Shown here: one piece after another, positions 1 through 6,023 of the stretch
Position numbering within the stretch: position 1 is the stretch's first letter
Layout of the letters: every line of letters starts with the position of its first letter
From: Lachnoclostridium sp. UBA6558
Lineage (GTDB): Bacteria; Bacillota; Clostridia; Lachnospirales; Lachnospiraceae
Assembly (NCBI GenBank): GCA_002434335.1
Contig: DJJW01000074.1
Coordinates: 12,582 to 19,946, forward strand
Length of the DNA stretch: 7,365 nucleotides
Direction: 5' to 3'
Notes under the pieces: generated by a model
What the model saw: the letters and a program-made list of their open reading frames with translations, nothing else
What the model was told of the DNA's origin: nothing
Database searches by the model: none
Made by a program: the position numbers and the translations under genes

Positions 1-423
1 ATATACCGAAGAGTCATTGCTGAAAAAGAGATGGAGATCAGGGATAAAAACTTGTTCGTTAAGCAGAAACAGTTAGATAAAGTATTTTCTGAAGCATTAG
101 GAAGATTGAAAGATCTAAGTCTGGAGGAGTATTTAAAGTATTTAGAACATACCCTTTCTGGGAAGAATTTGAAGGACTATGAAATCTTCCTTCCGGATAA
201 ATATAATACAGAAGAAAATGATAAAGCCATAAAGGAATTACTTGACAAGATCAGTGAAAACAGCGGTGTCCTGTCAAATATCCAATACCAGCCGGTTGGA
301 GGCGGATTTATTCTGATGAAAAATGGAGTGATAGAAAACTATACCTTTGAGACCTGGATAGATATTATAAGGCAGGACGCGGAAGGTGAGGTACTGGAAA
401 TTCTATATGGAAAGGGGAAGTGA
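1..423 (+). CDS. atpE: V-type ATP synthase subunit E, 5'-truncated by window edge
   Basis: This is the C-terminal 140 residues of the peripheral-stalk subunit E (NtpE in Enterococcus naming), which helps hold the A3B3 head still against the turning shaft. The reading frame is open from base 1, so the first visible Met (base 31) is internal; about 60 N-terminal residues of a roughly 200-residue family are missing. What is seen: a charged, Lys/Glu-rich helical segment at the start, typical of the coiled coil that pairs with subunit G/H, then a globular end with the motif GGGFILMKNGVIENYTFE and the closing EVLEILYG, both characteristic of the family. It is followed with almost no gap by subunit C, as expected in E-C-F-A-B-D operons. 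The symbol atpE here is the V/A-type E subunit, not the F-type c subunit. Identification is by recalled family pattern and gene order. Confidence 0.9.
   Translation: MYRRVIAEKEMEIRDKNLFVKQKQLDKVFSEALGRLKDLSLEEYLKYLEHTLSGKNLKDYEIFLPDKYNTEENDKAIKELLDKISENSGVLSNIQYQPVGGGFILMKNGVIENYTFETWIDIIRQDAEGEVLEILYGKGK
411..417 (+). promoter_or_regulatory. Shine-Dalgarno that decides the subunit C start
   Basis: AAAGGGG lies 8 bases before the TTG at 426 but only 2 bases before the alternative GTG at 420. The spacing favours TTG 426 as the start of subunit C. The site is inside the end of the E gene, so C translation is probably coupled to E translation. Confidence 0.6.
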
Positions 424-425
424 AG

Positions 426-1346
426 TTGAAGGATACTGATTTTATAACTGCTTCAAGTTATATAAGAACCCTTGAAAATAATCTTTTGAAACGAACCAAA
501 CTGGATAATCTAGTGGCAATGGACAGCTTTTTAGACGTCCTTAAAGGACTTTCGCAAGGCAATGATTACAGCATGGCTTCCATTGGCAGCCTTGATCAGG
601 CAGAAGATTGCCTAAAGGAAGAGTGGAACAGGGTTATCAATCAGATGTATGAGATAAGTCCCCATAAAGAAGTTATTGAGCTGATTGAAGCTCCTTATCA
701 GATTCACACCATTCGTTATGCTCTAAAAACTGGGCAGACACAGTCAGAAAGTTTGAAGAAACTACCTGCTGGACTCAAAGATATAATGGGTAAGGTACTG
801 GAAGCAACGGAGGATAATCAGAAACGGGAGATAATCCTGGATAAGCATATGTTCGAATACATGAGGCAGCTGGCTCAAAAAATCGGAAGCAGCCTGATTA
901 TGGAACATATAGGTATGCAGATTGATTTTTATAATATCAAAGCGATGTTAAGAGCCAGGGAAATGCATAAGGATATAGCATTCCTGGAGTTCTGTCTGGT
1001 GGATGGCGGAAATCTTGACAAGGATTTATTTTTACGTTGCTACAGCCTTCCAATGTCAGCAATAACAGCAGCCTTTACCTATAAATACTGCAGTAAGGAA
1101 ATAAAAAAAGGCTTGGAAAGTTATGAAGAGTATCATAATTTTTCAGAAATAGAAGTATTGCTTCAAGGAGCTCTTATAGAACACCTGAAAAAGGCGAAGC
1201 TTATAACCTATGGTGCGGAAATTGTTTACGCTTATCTTATGGCAAAAGAAAATGAGCTTCGTCAGATCAGGCTGCTTCTGACCTGTAAGGCAAAACAGAT
1301 CTCCAATACGATACTTATCAGAAAGCTGGGTGAGAGCTATGTATAA
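426..1346 (+). CDS. atpC: V-type ATP synthase subunit C (AC39/d-type)
   Basis: Subunit C (NtpC, homologue of yeast Vma6) is the funnel-shaped adaptor that joins the central shaft (D/F) to the membrane rotor ring. The product is all-helical by appearance, with family landmarks: the opening MKDTDFITASSYIRTLE, an APYQIHTIRYALK stretch near residues 88-100, DFYNIKAMLRAR near 167-178, and AYLMAKENELRQIRLLL near 269-285, ending in ESYV. At 306 residues it is near, slightly below, the usual 320-340. I chose TTG 426 because it gives the typical N-terminus (M-x-DTD-[YF]) and a well-spaced Shine-Dalgarno; GTG at 420 would add two residues and overlap the E stop codon as GTGA. It sits 2 bases after E, and its last bases overlap the start of F. 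The symbol atpC is V/A-type usage and is not the F-type epsilon subunit. Confidence 0.9.
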   Translation: MKDTDFITASSYIRTLENNLLKRTKLDNLVAMDSFLDVLKGLSQGNDYSMASIGSLDQAEDCLKEEWNRVINQMYEISPHKEVIELIEAPYQIHTIRYALKTGQTQSESLKKLPAGLKDIMGKVLEATEDNQKREIILDKHMFEYMRQLAQKIGSSLIMEHIGMQIDFYNIKAMLRAREMHKDIAFLEFCLVDGGNLDKDLFLRCYSLPMSAITAAFTYKYCSKEIKKGLESYEEYHNFSEIEVLLQGALIEHLKKAKLITYGAEIVYAYLMAKENELRQIRLLLTCKAKQISNTILIRKLGESYV

Positions 1347-1665
1347 GATGGCAGTAGTCGGAGATCGTGAATCCGTATTGATATTTAAAGCTTTCGGAGC
1401 GGATGTTTTTGGAGTTGATGTAACTGAAGCCATGGAAAATCAGAAGCTTATCAATCGTTTGGCAAAAGAAGGTTATGCCGTTATTCTTATTACAGAACAG
1501 GCAGCACAATATCTGCTTGAAGCCTTGGAGCACTATCGAAAGGAAGTATTACCAGCTATACTGATTATACCTTCTGGGAATGATGCTCTTGGGATTGCTG
1601 AGAAACTTATGAAACAGAATGTAGAACGTGCGGTAGGAGTAGATATACTGCAGCCAGAAAATTAA
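1339..1665 (+). CDS. atpF: V-type ATP synthase subunit F
   Basis: This is the small central-shaft subunit F (called NtpG in Enterococcus hirae), which binds subunit D and stimulates ATPase activity. The 108 residues match the family length (about 100-110). Visible landmarks are the opening MYKMAVVGDRESVLIFKAFG, ITEQAA at 51-56, the buried strand PAILIIPSG at 72-80, and the ending ERAVGVDIL; the alternating hydrophobic strands and helices fit the CheY-like alpha/beta fold of the family. I chose ATG 1339 because homologues begin M-[YF]-K-[IM]-AV-[IV]-GD and a GGGTGAG sequence (1328-1334) is well placed. A GTG at 1330 would add three residues. The start overlaps the stop of subunit C by 8 bases, suggesting coupled translation. 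The symbol atpF here is not the F-type b subunit. Confidence 0.9.
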   Translation: MYKMAVVGDRESVLIFKAFGADVFGVDVTEAMENQKLINRLAKEGYAVILITEQAAQYLLEALEHYRKEVLPAILIIPSGNDALGIAEKLMKQNVERAVGVDILQPEN

Positions 1666-1673
1666 GTTACAGA

Positions 1674-1679
1674 GAGGAG
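1674..1679 (+). promoter_or_regulatory. Shine-Dalgarno supporting the TTG start of subunit A
   Basis: GAGGAG ends 9 bases before the TTG at 1689. It is one of the strongest ribosome binding sites in the operon and lies in the 23-base gap between F and A. It supports initiation at TTG; the next in-frame ATG (1743) would remove the conserved N-terminal beta-barrel strand. Confidence 0.75.
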
Positions 1680-1688
1680 CGGTAAAAT

Positions 1689-3461
1689 TTGAGATTAGGC
1701 ACTGTTACAAGTGTTGCAGGACCCTTGGTTATAGCAAAAGGTATGAATACTGCTAAAATATATGATATGGTAACTGTTTCCGAGAAACATTTGATTGGTG
1801 AGATTATTGAAATGCGTGGAGACAGAGCATCCATTCAGGTATATGAAGAGACCTCCATGTTAGGACCGGGAGAGTCAGTGTATGGTGAGGGAGAGCCATT
1901 AAGTGTTGAACTTGGGCCTGGCTTACTGGAATCCATGTTTGACGGGATTCAAAGACCATTGGATAAAATTCTTGAAAAATCCGGAGATTTCATCAATCGA
2001 GGGGTACATGTTGATTCATTAAACAAAGCAAAGAAATGGAATTTTGAACCTGTAGCAGCGGTGGGAGATCAGGTACGCCAGGGAGACATTATAGGTTTGG
2101 TACAGGAAAACAATATTATTCAACATAAGATTATGATACCAAAAGGTGTTGCCGGTATCATAAAGAGTATTACAGCTGGTGAATTTACAATCGAAGAAAC
2201 TGTTGCAGTGGTTGAAAAGGAAGACGGTTCCGTAGTTAATGTCTGCATGCTTCAGAGATGGCCCGTTCGTAGAGGACGTCCGGTTGCACGGAAAATGATG
2301 CCGGAGCGGCCTTTGGTAAGCGGCCAGAGAGTAATTGATACTTTCTTTCCGGTAGCAAAAGGAGGTACAGCTTGTGTACCCGGCCCTTTCGGAAGTGGAA
2401 AGACGGTAGTTCAGCATCAGATTGCAAAATGGGCAGATGTTGATATTGTAGTATATGTAGGATGCGGTGAGCGCGGTAATGAGATGACAGACGTATTAAA
2501 TGAGTTTCCTGAGTTGATTGATCCGAAAACCGGTGAATCCTTGATGAAACGTACCGTGTTAATTGCAAATACCTCTAATATGCCGGTTGCAGCAAGAGAG
2601 GCATCCATCTATACCGGTATAACAATTGCCGAGTATTACAGAGATATGGGATTCTCTGTAGCTTTGATGGCTGACTCTTCATCCAGATGGGCAGAAGCCT
2701 TAAGAGAAATGTCCGGACGACTGGAAGAGATGCCAGGTGAGGAGGGTTATCCTGCTTATCTTGGTTCCCGTTTGGCGGAGTTCTATGAAAGAGCCGGAGA
2801 AGTCATATGTCTGGGACAGGATAAAAGAACCGGTACTTTAACGGTTATTGCAGCGGTTTCTCCTCCCGGCGGCGATCTTTCAGAACCGGTTACCCAGGCC
2901 ACACTACGTATTGTTAAGGTATTCTGGGGACTGGATGCATCACTTGCTTATGCGAGACATTTCCCTGCTATTAACTGGCTTTCTTCCTATAGCTTATATA
3001 CTTCCGGACTCACGGACTGGCTAAATGAAAATGTTGATCCGGACTATTCAAGATGTCAGACAGCAGCACTTGCACTGTTGCAGGAAGAAAGCCGGTTGAA
3101 TGATATTGTAAGACTGGTCGGATATGATTCTCTTTCTCAGGAAGACCAGTTAAAGTTAGAAGTTGCAAAATCTCTTAGAGAAGATTTTCTTCAACAGAAT
3201 GCATTTGTTGAAGAAGATGCATACACTACTCTCGGCAAGCAGTTTAAGATGCTTCAGACAATCCTGGAATTCTATAAGCTGTCCAAGGAAGCCTTGGCGG
3301 CAGGGGTTTATCTGAAAGAAGTATTGAAACTGCCGGTACGAGAGAAAATGGGACGTATGAAGGAAATCCCGGAGAGTAAACCGGAAAGTTTTTCGGAACT
3401 TAAAAATCAAATCGACTTGGAGATGGATAACCTAATCAATGAAAGAGGTGGCAGGAAATGA
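1689..3461 (+). CDS. atpA: V-type ATP synthase catalytic subunit A
   Basis: Subunit A binds and hydrolyses (or makes) ATP in the A3B3 head at the cytoplasmic face. The 590 residues match the family length. In order: N-terminal beta-barrel (about 1-70), the A-specific non-homologous bulge region (about 115-185), the nucleotide-binding domain, and a helical C-terminal domain from about 440. The P-loop GPFGSGKT is at 232-239 (Lys238, Thr239); GERGNE at 260-265 gives the catalytic Glu261 and Arg262; the Walker B stretch ends at Asp329 (VALMADS); the ATP synthase alpha/beta signature PAINWLSSYS is at 426-435. These numbers coincide with those I recall for Enterococcus hirae NtpA. All key residues are present, so it should be active. 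The start is TTG 1689, supported by GAGGAG upstream and the conserved MRLGTVTSVAGPLVIA opening. Its stop overlaps the B start (ATGA). Confidence 0.98.
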   Translation: MRLGTVTSVAGPLVIAKGMNTAKIYDMVTVSEKHLIGEIIEMRGDRASIQVYEETSMLGPGESVYGEGEPLSVELGPGLLESMFDGIQRPLDKILEKSGDFINRGVHVDSLNKAKKWNFEPVAAVGDQVRQGDIIGLVQENNIIQHKIMIPKGVAGIIKSITAGEFTIEETVAVVEKEDGSVVNVCMLQRWPVRRGRPVARKMMPERPLVSGQRVIDTFFPVAKGGTACVPGPFGSGKTVVQHQIAKWADVDIVVYVGCGERGNEMTDVLNEFPELIDPKTGESLMKRTVLIANTSNMPVAAREASIYTGITIAEYYRDMGFSVALMADSSSRWAEALREMSGRLEEMPGEEGYPAYLGSRLAEFYERAGEVICLGQDKRTGTLTVIAAVSPPGGDLSEPVTQATLRIVKVFWGLDASLAYARHFPAINWLSSYSLYTSGLTDWLNENVDPDYSRCQTAALALLQEESRLNDIVRLVGYDSLSQEDQLKLEVAKSLREDFLQQNAFVEEDAYTTLGKQFKMLQTILEFYKLSKEALAAGVYLKEVLKLPVREKMGRMKEIPESKPESFSELKNQIDLEMDNLINERGGRK

Positions 3462-4861
3462 TAAAAGAATATCGTACCATATCAGAAATTGTTGGGCCTC
3501 TTATGGTAGTAGAGAAGGTGGAAAATGTCCGCTATGATGAGATGGTTGAGGTTAGAACCCAAAGCGGAGAAATCAGACAGGGACGTGTTCTGGAAATTAA
3601 TGAAAAAAGTGCAGTCGTACAGCTCTTTGAAAGAGCTGACGGAATTCTTATGGAAGAGAGCTCCGTTCGTTTTCTGGAGAAACCACAGGTACTTGGTGTG
3701 TCCATGGATATGCTTGGACGTATTTATGACGGTATGGGAAGACCGATTGATGATGGACCTAAGATTCATCCCGATAAATACCTGGATATCAATGGAGTTG
3801 TAATCAATCCTGTTGCCAGAGACTACCCTTCTGAATTCATACAGACCGGAATATCCTCCATTGACGGCTTAAATACCATGGTCAGGGGACAGAAGCTACC
3901 GGTATTTTCTGCTTCCGGTCTTCCTCACAAGGAGTTGGCGGCGCAGATAGCAAGACAGGCTAAGGTAAGAGGAAATGATACGAATTTTGCCGTTGTTTTT
4001 GCAGCAATCGGTATAACTTTTGAAGAGGCAGAATATTTTATTCAGGATTTCAAGAATACAGGTGCTCTGCAAAGAACTGTAATGTTCGTAAATCTTGCCG
4101 ATCATCCGGCTATTGAACGTCTTTCAACACCACGTATGGCACTTACCATGGCTGAGTATCTGGCATTTGAGAAAGATATGCATGTGTTGGTAATCATGAC
4201 AGATATCACCAACTACTGTGAAGCTCTCCGAGAGGTAGGGGCTGCACGGAAGGAGGTACCCGGAAGGCGCGGATACCCCGGATATATGTATACGGATCTT
4301 GCAAATTTATATGAGCGTGCCGGTAAGATCAAGGGAAGAAAGGGTTCCATCACTCAGATACCGGTATTGACCATGCCGGAAGATGATAAGACCCATCCTA
4401 TTCCCGACTTAACCGGGTATATTACGGAAGGCCAGATAATACTTAATCGTGAATTGTACCGAAAAAATATTTGGCCGCCGGTAGACGTTCTGCCTTCCCT
4501 TTCTCGATTAAAGGATAAAGGAATAGGAGCAGATAAAACCCGTGAAGATCATGCAGATACCATGAATCAGTTATTTTCAGCATATGCTCAGGGAAAGAAA
4601 GCCAGGGAATTATCAGCAATTCTTGGTGAATCCTCTCTCTCCGATACCGATAAAATATATGCTAAATTTGCAGATGCTTTTGAAAGCAAATATGTAGCAC
4701 AGGGATTCAGCGTTAACAGGAGCATCGAGGAAACACTTGATATTGGTTGGGAATTGTTATCCATGCTTCCAAAATCTGAACTGAAACGTGTAAAAGAAAA
4801 GTTCATTGAGAAATACCTACCCGGAAATTCTCCTGAGGACAAGAGCGGAGAAATCAGATAA
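3458..4861 (+). CDS. atpB: V-type ATP synthase subunit B
   Basis: Subunit B is the regulatory, non-catalytic partner that alternates with A in the head and completes each ATP site. The 467 residues fit the family (about 455-470). The N-terminal barrel starts at YRTISEIVGPLMVVEKV; the place of the P-loop holds SASGLPHKE (151-159), which lacks the GKT and is normal for B subunits; the alpha/beta signature PPVDVLPSLS is at 340-349, followed directly by Arg350, the arginine finger known from the Enterococcus hirae structure. The C-terminus runs through KYLPG and then a short acidic tail (NSPEDKSGEIR) a few residues longer than I remember for relatives. ATG 3458 overlaps the A stop as ATGA, with AGAGGTG (3444-3450) 7 bases before it, so A and B are probably made in a coupled 1:1 ratio. 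The symbol atpB is V/A-type usage and is not the F-type a subunit. Confidence 0.98.
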   Translation: MIKEYRTISEIVGPLMVVEKVENVRYDEMVEVRTQSGEIRQGRVLEINEKSAVVQLFERADGILMEESSVRFLEKPQVLGVSMDMLGRIYDGMGRPIDDGPKIHPDKYLDINGVVINPVARDYPSEFIQTGISSIDGLNTMVRGQKLPVFSASGLPHKELAAQIARQAKVRGNDTNFAVVFAAIGITFEEAEYFIQDFKNTGALQRTVMFVNLADHPAIERLSTPRMALTMAEYLAFEKDMHVLVIMTDITNYCEALREVGAARKEVPGRRGYPGYMYTDLANLYERAGKIKGRKGSITQIPVLTMPEDDKTHPIPDLTGYITEGQIILNRELYRKNIWPPVDVLPSLSRLKDKGIGADKTREDHADTMNQLFSAYAQGKKARELSAILGESSLSDTDKIYAKFADAFESKYVAQGFSVNRSIEETLDIGWELLSMLPKSELKRVKEKFIEKYLPGNSPEDKSGEIR

Positions 4862-4880
4862 GAAAAGAGGTGCAGCAGGC

Positions 4881-5522
4881 ATGGAAAGATTGAATGTGAA
4901 TCCGAACCGGATGGAGTTAGCTGAACTAAAGTCGAAACTTACAACGGCAAAACAGGGACATGAGCTGCTAAAAGGGAAACAGGATGAACTTGTACACCGT
5001 TTTATCGAACTGTTAAATGAGAGCAGAAGACTACGGTTAAAACTCACAAATCAATTTACAGGTTTATATCAGGATTTCTCCCTTGTAGGAGCGGAAATCT
5101 CTCCGGAATTTCTGGAAGAGGCTTTAATGGCTTCCGGGAGTACGGCAGCTTTAAAGGCATCTGAAAAATCCATAATGGGTGTTAGAGTTCCTTCTTTTGA
5201 TTATACCCTGGCAAAGGAAGATATTAATTATCCTTACAGTTTTTCTTATACCAGCAGTGAGCTTGATGTCTCCTTGCGTAAATGTCACTCCATGATGGAA
5301 GAAATTATAAAGCTTGCAGAACTGGAAAAAGCATGTGAATTATTGGCAAACGAGATTGAGAAGATTCGAAGAAGGGTAAATGCACTTGAATTTATGACAA
5401 TCCCCCAGTTAAAAGAGAGTATCCGTTATATCCAGATGAAACTGGACGAAAATGAACGGGGTAATCTGGTTAGACTTATTAAAGTAAAAAATAAAATAAA
5501 AACACAGACAGCCGTAGAATAG
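4881..5522 (+). CDS. atpD: V-type ATP synthase subunit D (central shaft)
   Basis: Subunit D is the long antiparallel coiled-coil rotor shaft that runs through the A3B3 head and carries torque to the membrane ring with F and C. The 213 residues match the family (about 200-220). The N-terminal helix has the family pattern NPNRMELAELKSKL (7-20) and GHELLKGKQDEL (26-37); the C-terminal helix has ELEKACELLANEIEKIRRR (147-165) and VNALEFMTIPQLKESIRYI (166-184). The middle (about 70-125) is the globular part. I chose ATG 4881 because it gives the conserved N-terminus and has AGAGGTG (4866-4872) 8 bases upstream; the frame stays open back to about 4806, but that region overlaps the end of B and shows no family similarity. 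It lies 19 bases after B and is the last gene before a terminator. The symbol atpD here is not the F-type beta subunit. Confidence 0.95.
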   Translation: MERLNVNPNRMELAELKSKLTTAKQGHELLKGKQDELVHRFIELLNESRRLRLKLTNQFTGLYQDFSLVGAEISPEFLEEALMASGSTAALKASEKSIMGVRVPSFDYTLAKEDINYPYSFSYTSSELDVSLRKCHSMMEEIIKLAELEKACELLANEIEKIRRRVNALEFMTIPQLKESIRYIQMKLDENERGNLVRLIKVKNKIKTQTAVE

Positions 5523-5528
5523 CAGAAG

Positions 5529-5575
5529 GAGATGTTTCAAAACAGGATTCAGGGTTTTGAGACATCTCTTTTTTT
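5529..5575 (+). terminator. Rho-independent terminator of the V-ATPase operon
   Basis: The arms GAGATGTTTCAAAAC (5529-5543) and GTTTTGAGACATCTC (5554-5568) form a 15-pair stem with a single G-U pair and a 10-base loop, followed by seven T (5569-5575). It starts 7 bases after the subunit D stop. A stem this long followed by a T run should end most transcription of the ATPase operon, so rnfC needs its own promoter. Confidence 0.93.
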
Positions 5576-5687
5576 GGGTATAAGTGTAAACATAAGTCTT
5601 GATAAAAACCGGCAACTTAAATCTGAACAAAAATCTGAAAGAATTTATATCAATTTCATTAAGTATTATTGTGTCATAGTACATATT

Positions 5688-5716
5688 TTGTGTTAAAGGA
5701 ATAACAAGGCTAAAAT
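5688..5716 (+). promoter_or_regulatory. Candidate promoter P1 of the rnf operon
   Basis: A -35-like TTGTGT (5688-5693, only the TTG and little else matching) is separated by 17 bases from TAAAAT (5711-5716, five of six matches to the -10 consensus). Predicted transcript start is near 5723, giving a leader of about 300 bases. The -35 is weak and the DNA is AT-rich, so chance is possible; the Rex-like site lying in its spacer raises my confidence. Confidence 0.4.
5690..5707. promoter_or_regulatory. Rex-like operator (redox repressor site)
   Basis: GTGTTAA-AGGA-ATAACAA matches 12 of 14 defined positions of the Rex consensus TTGTTAA-N4-TTAACAA, including the full core TGTTA-N6-TAACA with exact spacing. 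Rex represses NADH-linked fermentation and respiration genes when NADH is low and lets go when NADH rises. The site fills most of the spacer of candidate promoter P1, a classic repressor position. The match is seen; the binding and its effect on rnf are inferred. Confidence 0.5.
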
Positions 5717-5913
5717 TGCATTTCATGAAAAAAATATAGTAATATTTATATTTTTTGGGGTATTTACATTCCTTTTTAAGGTTAGAAAATTAAGTGATTC
5801 AAAAATAGTATGCAATAGTTACCTTATATTTGCTGATGGCGTCAAGGGTTTAAAATTAAAGGGATTTAATAGAGGTAATTTGGTATATTTTTATAGAATT
5901 TGCTTAAAAAAGC

Positions 5914-5942
5914 TGTAAAAATTGAACATTTTATGCTATAAT
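5914..5942 (+). promoter_or_regulatory. Promoter P2 of the rnf operon, extended -10
   Basis: TGCTATAAT (5934-5942) is a perfect extended -10 (TG-N-TATAAT). The hexamer 17 bases upstream, TGTAAA (5914-5919), is a poor -35, which extended -10 promoters tolerate. Predicted start is near 5949, about 75 bases before the rnfC ATG. This is the best sigma-A promoter sequence I find in the window. Confidence 0.7.
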
Positions 5943-5951
5943 TAAAATTGT

Positions 5952-5988
5952 ATGTTAAAAAACAACAACTTTGTTTTTATTTTAACAT
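5952..5988 (+). repeat. Inverted repeat in the rnfC 5' leader; possible hairpin or operator
   Basis: ATGTTAAAA (5952-5960) and TTTTAACAT (5980-5988) are perfect 9-base complements. An inner pair, AAAACAA (5959-5965) with TTGTTTT (5971-5977), can extend the hairpin around a 5-base loop with a 4-base bulge. It begins just after the predicted P2 start, so it may be a 5' stabilising stem, or at DNA level a protein site: TTGTTTT-TATT-TTAACAT (5971-5988) matches 11 of 14 positions of the Rex consensus. It is unlikely to be a terminator because no GC stem or T run follows. Confidence 0.5.
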
Positions 5989-6023
5989 GATTCAAATCAT
6001 AATGAGAAAGAGGGAATACTAAT

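Larger units (their letters stand above)
5576..6023. other. 448-base non-coding AT-rich control region upstream of rnfC
   Basis: I see no credible gene in this stretch; the frames that stay open in it lack a ribosome binding site and any recognisable protein pattern. It contains a 9-base direct repeat (5619-5627 and 5631-5639), a candidate promoter P1 with a Rex-like site (5688-5716), an AT-only inverted repeat (5729-5756), a possible long-range stem (5817-5824 with 5873-5880), a candidate promoter P2 with an extended -10 (to 5942), and a second inverted repeat (5952-5988) before the rnfC ribosome binding site. I do not recognise a known riboswitch or tRNA in it. Confidence 0.7.

Noticed and set aside
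1143..1433. Minus-strand open frame across the atpC/atpF junction
   Set aside because: It is antisense to two well-supported genes and has no recognisable protein features.
2019..2608. Several minus-strand open frames opposite atpA
   Set aside because: They overlap each other in different frames opposite the highly conserved P-loop region of atpA; their translations show no family pattern.
3525..3803. Plus-strand 92-codon frame inside atpB
   Set aside because: It is a shifted reading of atpB, which is complete and conserved in its own frame here.
3908..3934. Missing GKT in the nucleotide-binding loop of the B subunit
   Set aside because: B subunits of V/A-type ATPases normally lack a working P-loop; Arg350 is intact, so this is not a defect.
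4806..4880. 25-codon upstream extension of atpD
   Set aside because: It would begin at TTG inside atpB; the family N-terminus and Shine-Dalgarno fit ATG 4881.
1689..5522. Reading the operon as an F-type ATP synthase because symbols atpA-atpF are shared
   Set aside because: Subunit A is about 590 residues with the bulge insertion, B has a degenerate P-loop, and the E-C-F-A-B-D order with a coiled-coil D is V/A-type.
5599..5627. TTGATA as a -35 element for another promoter
   Set aside because: No -10-like hexamer lies 16-18 bases downstream.
5409..5726. Minus-strand open frame of 105 codons across the end of atpD and the terminator
   Set aside because: It runs through the terminator hairpin and AT-rich spacer, has no ribosome binding site, and its translation is Phe/Tyr/Leu-rich noise without family pattern.
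5735..5740. TATAGT as a -10 element
   Set aside because: No acceptable -35 at 16-18 bases upstream and no TG extension; it falls inside the AT inverted repeat.
5952..5988. The full outer inverted repeat read as one Rex operator
   Set aside because: The TGTTAA and TTAACA half sites are 23 bases apart, far from the 4-base gap of the Rex consensus; only the right-hand 18 bases (5971-5988) resemble a site.
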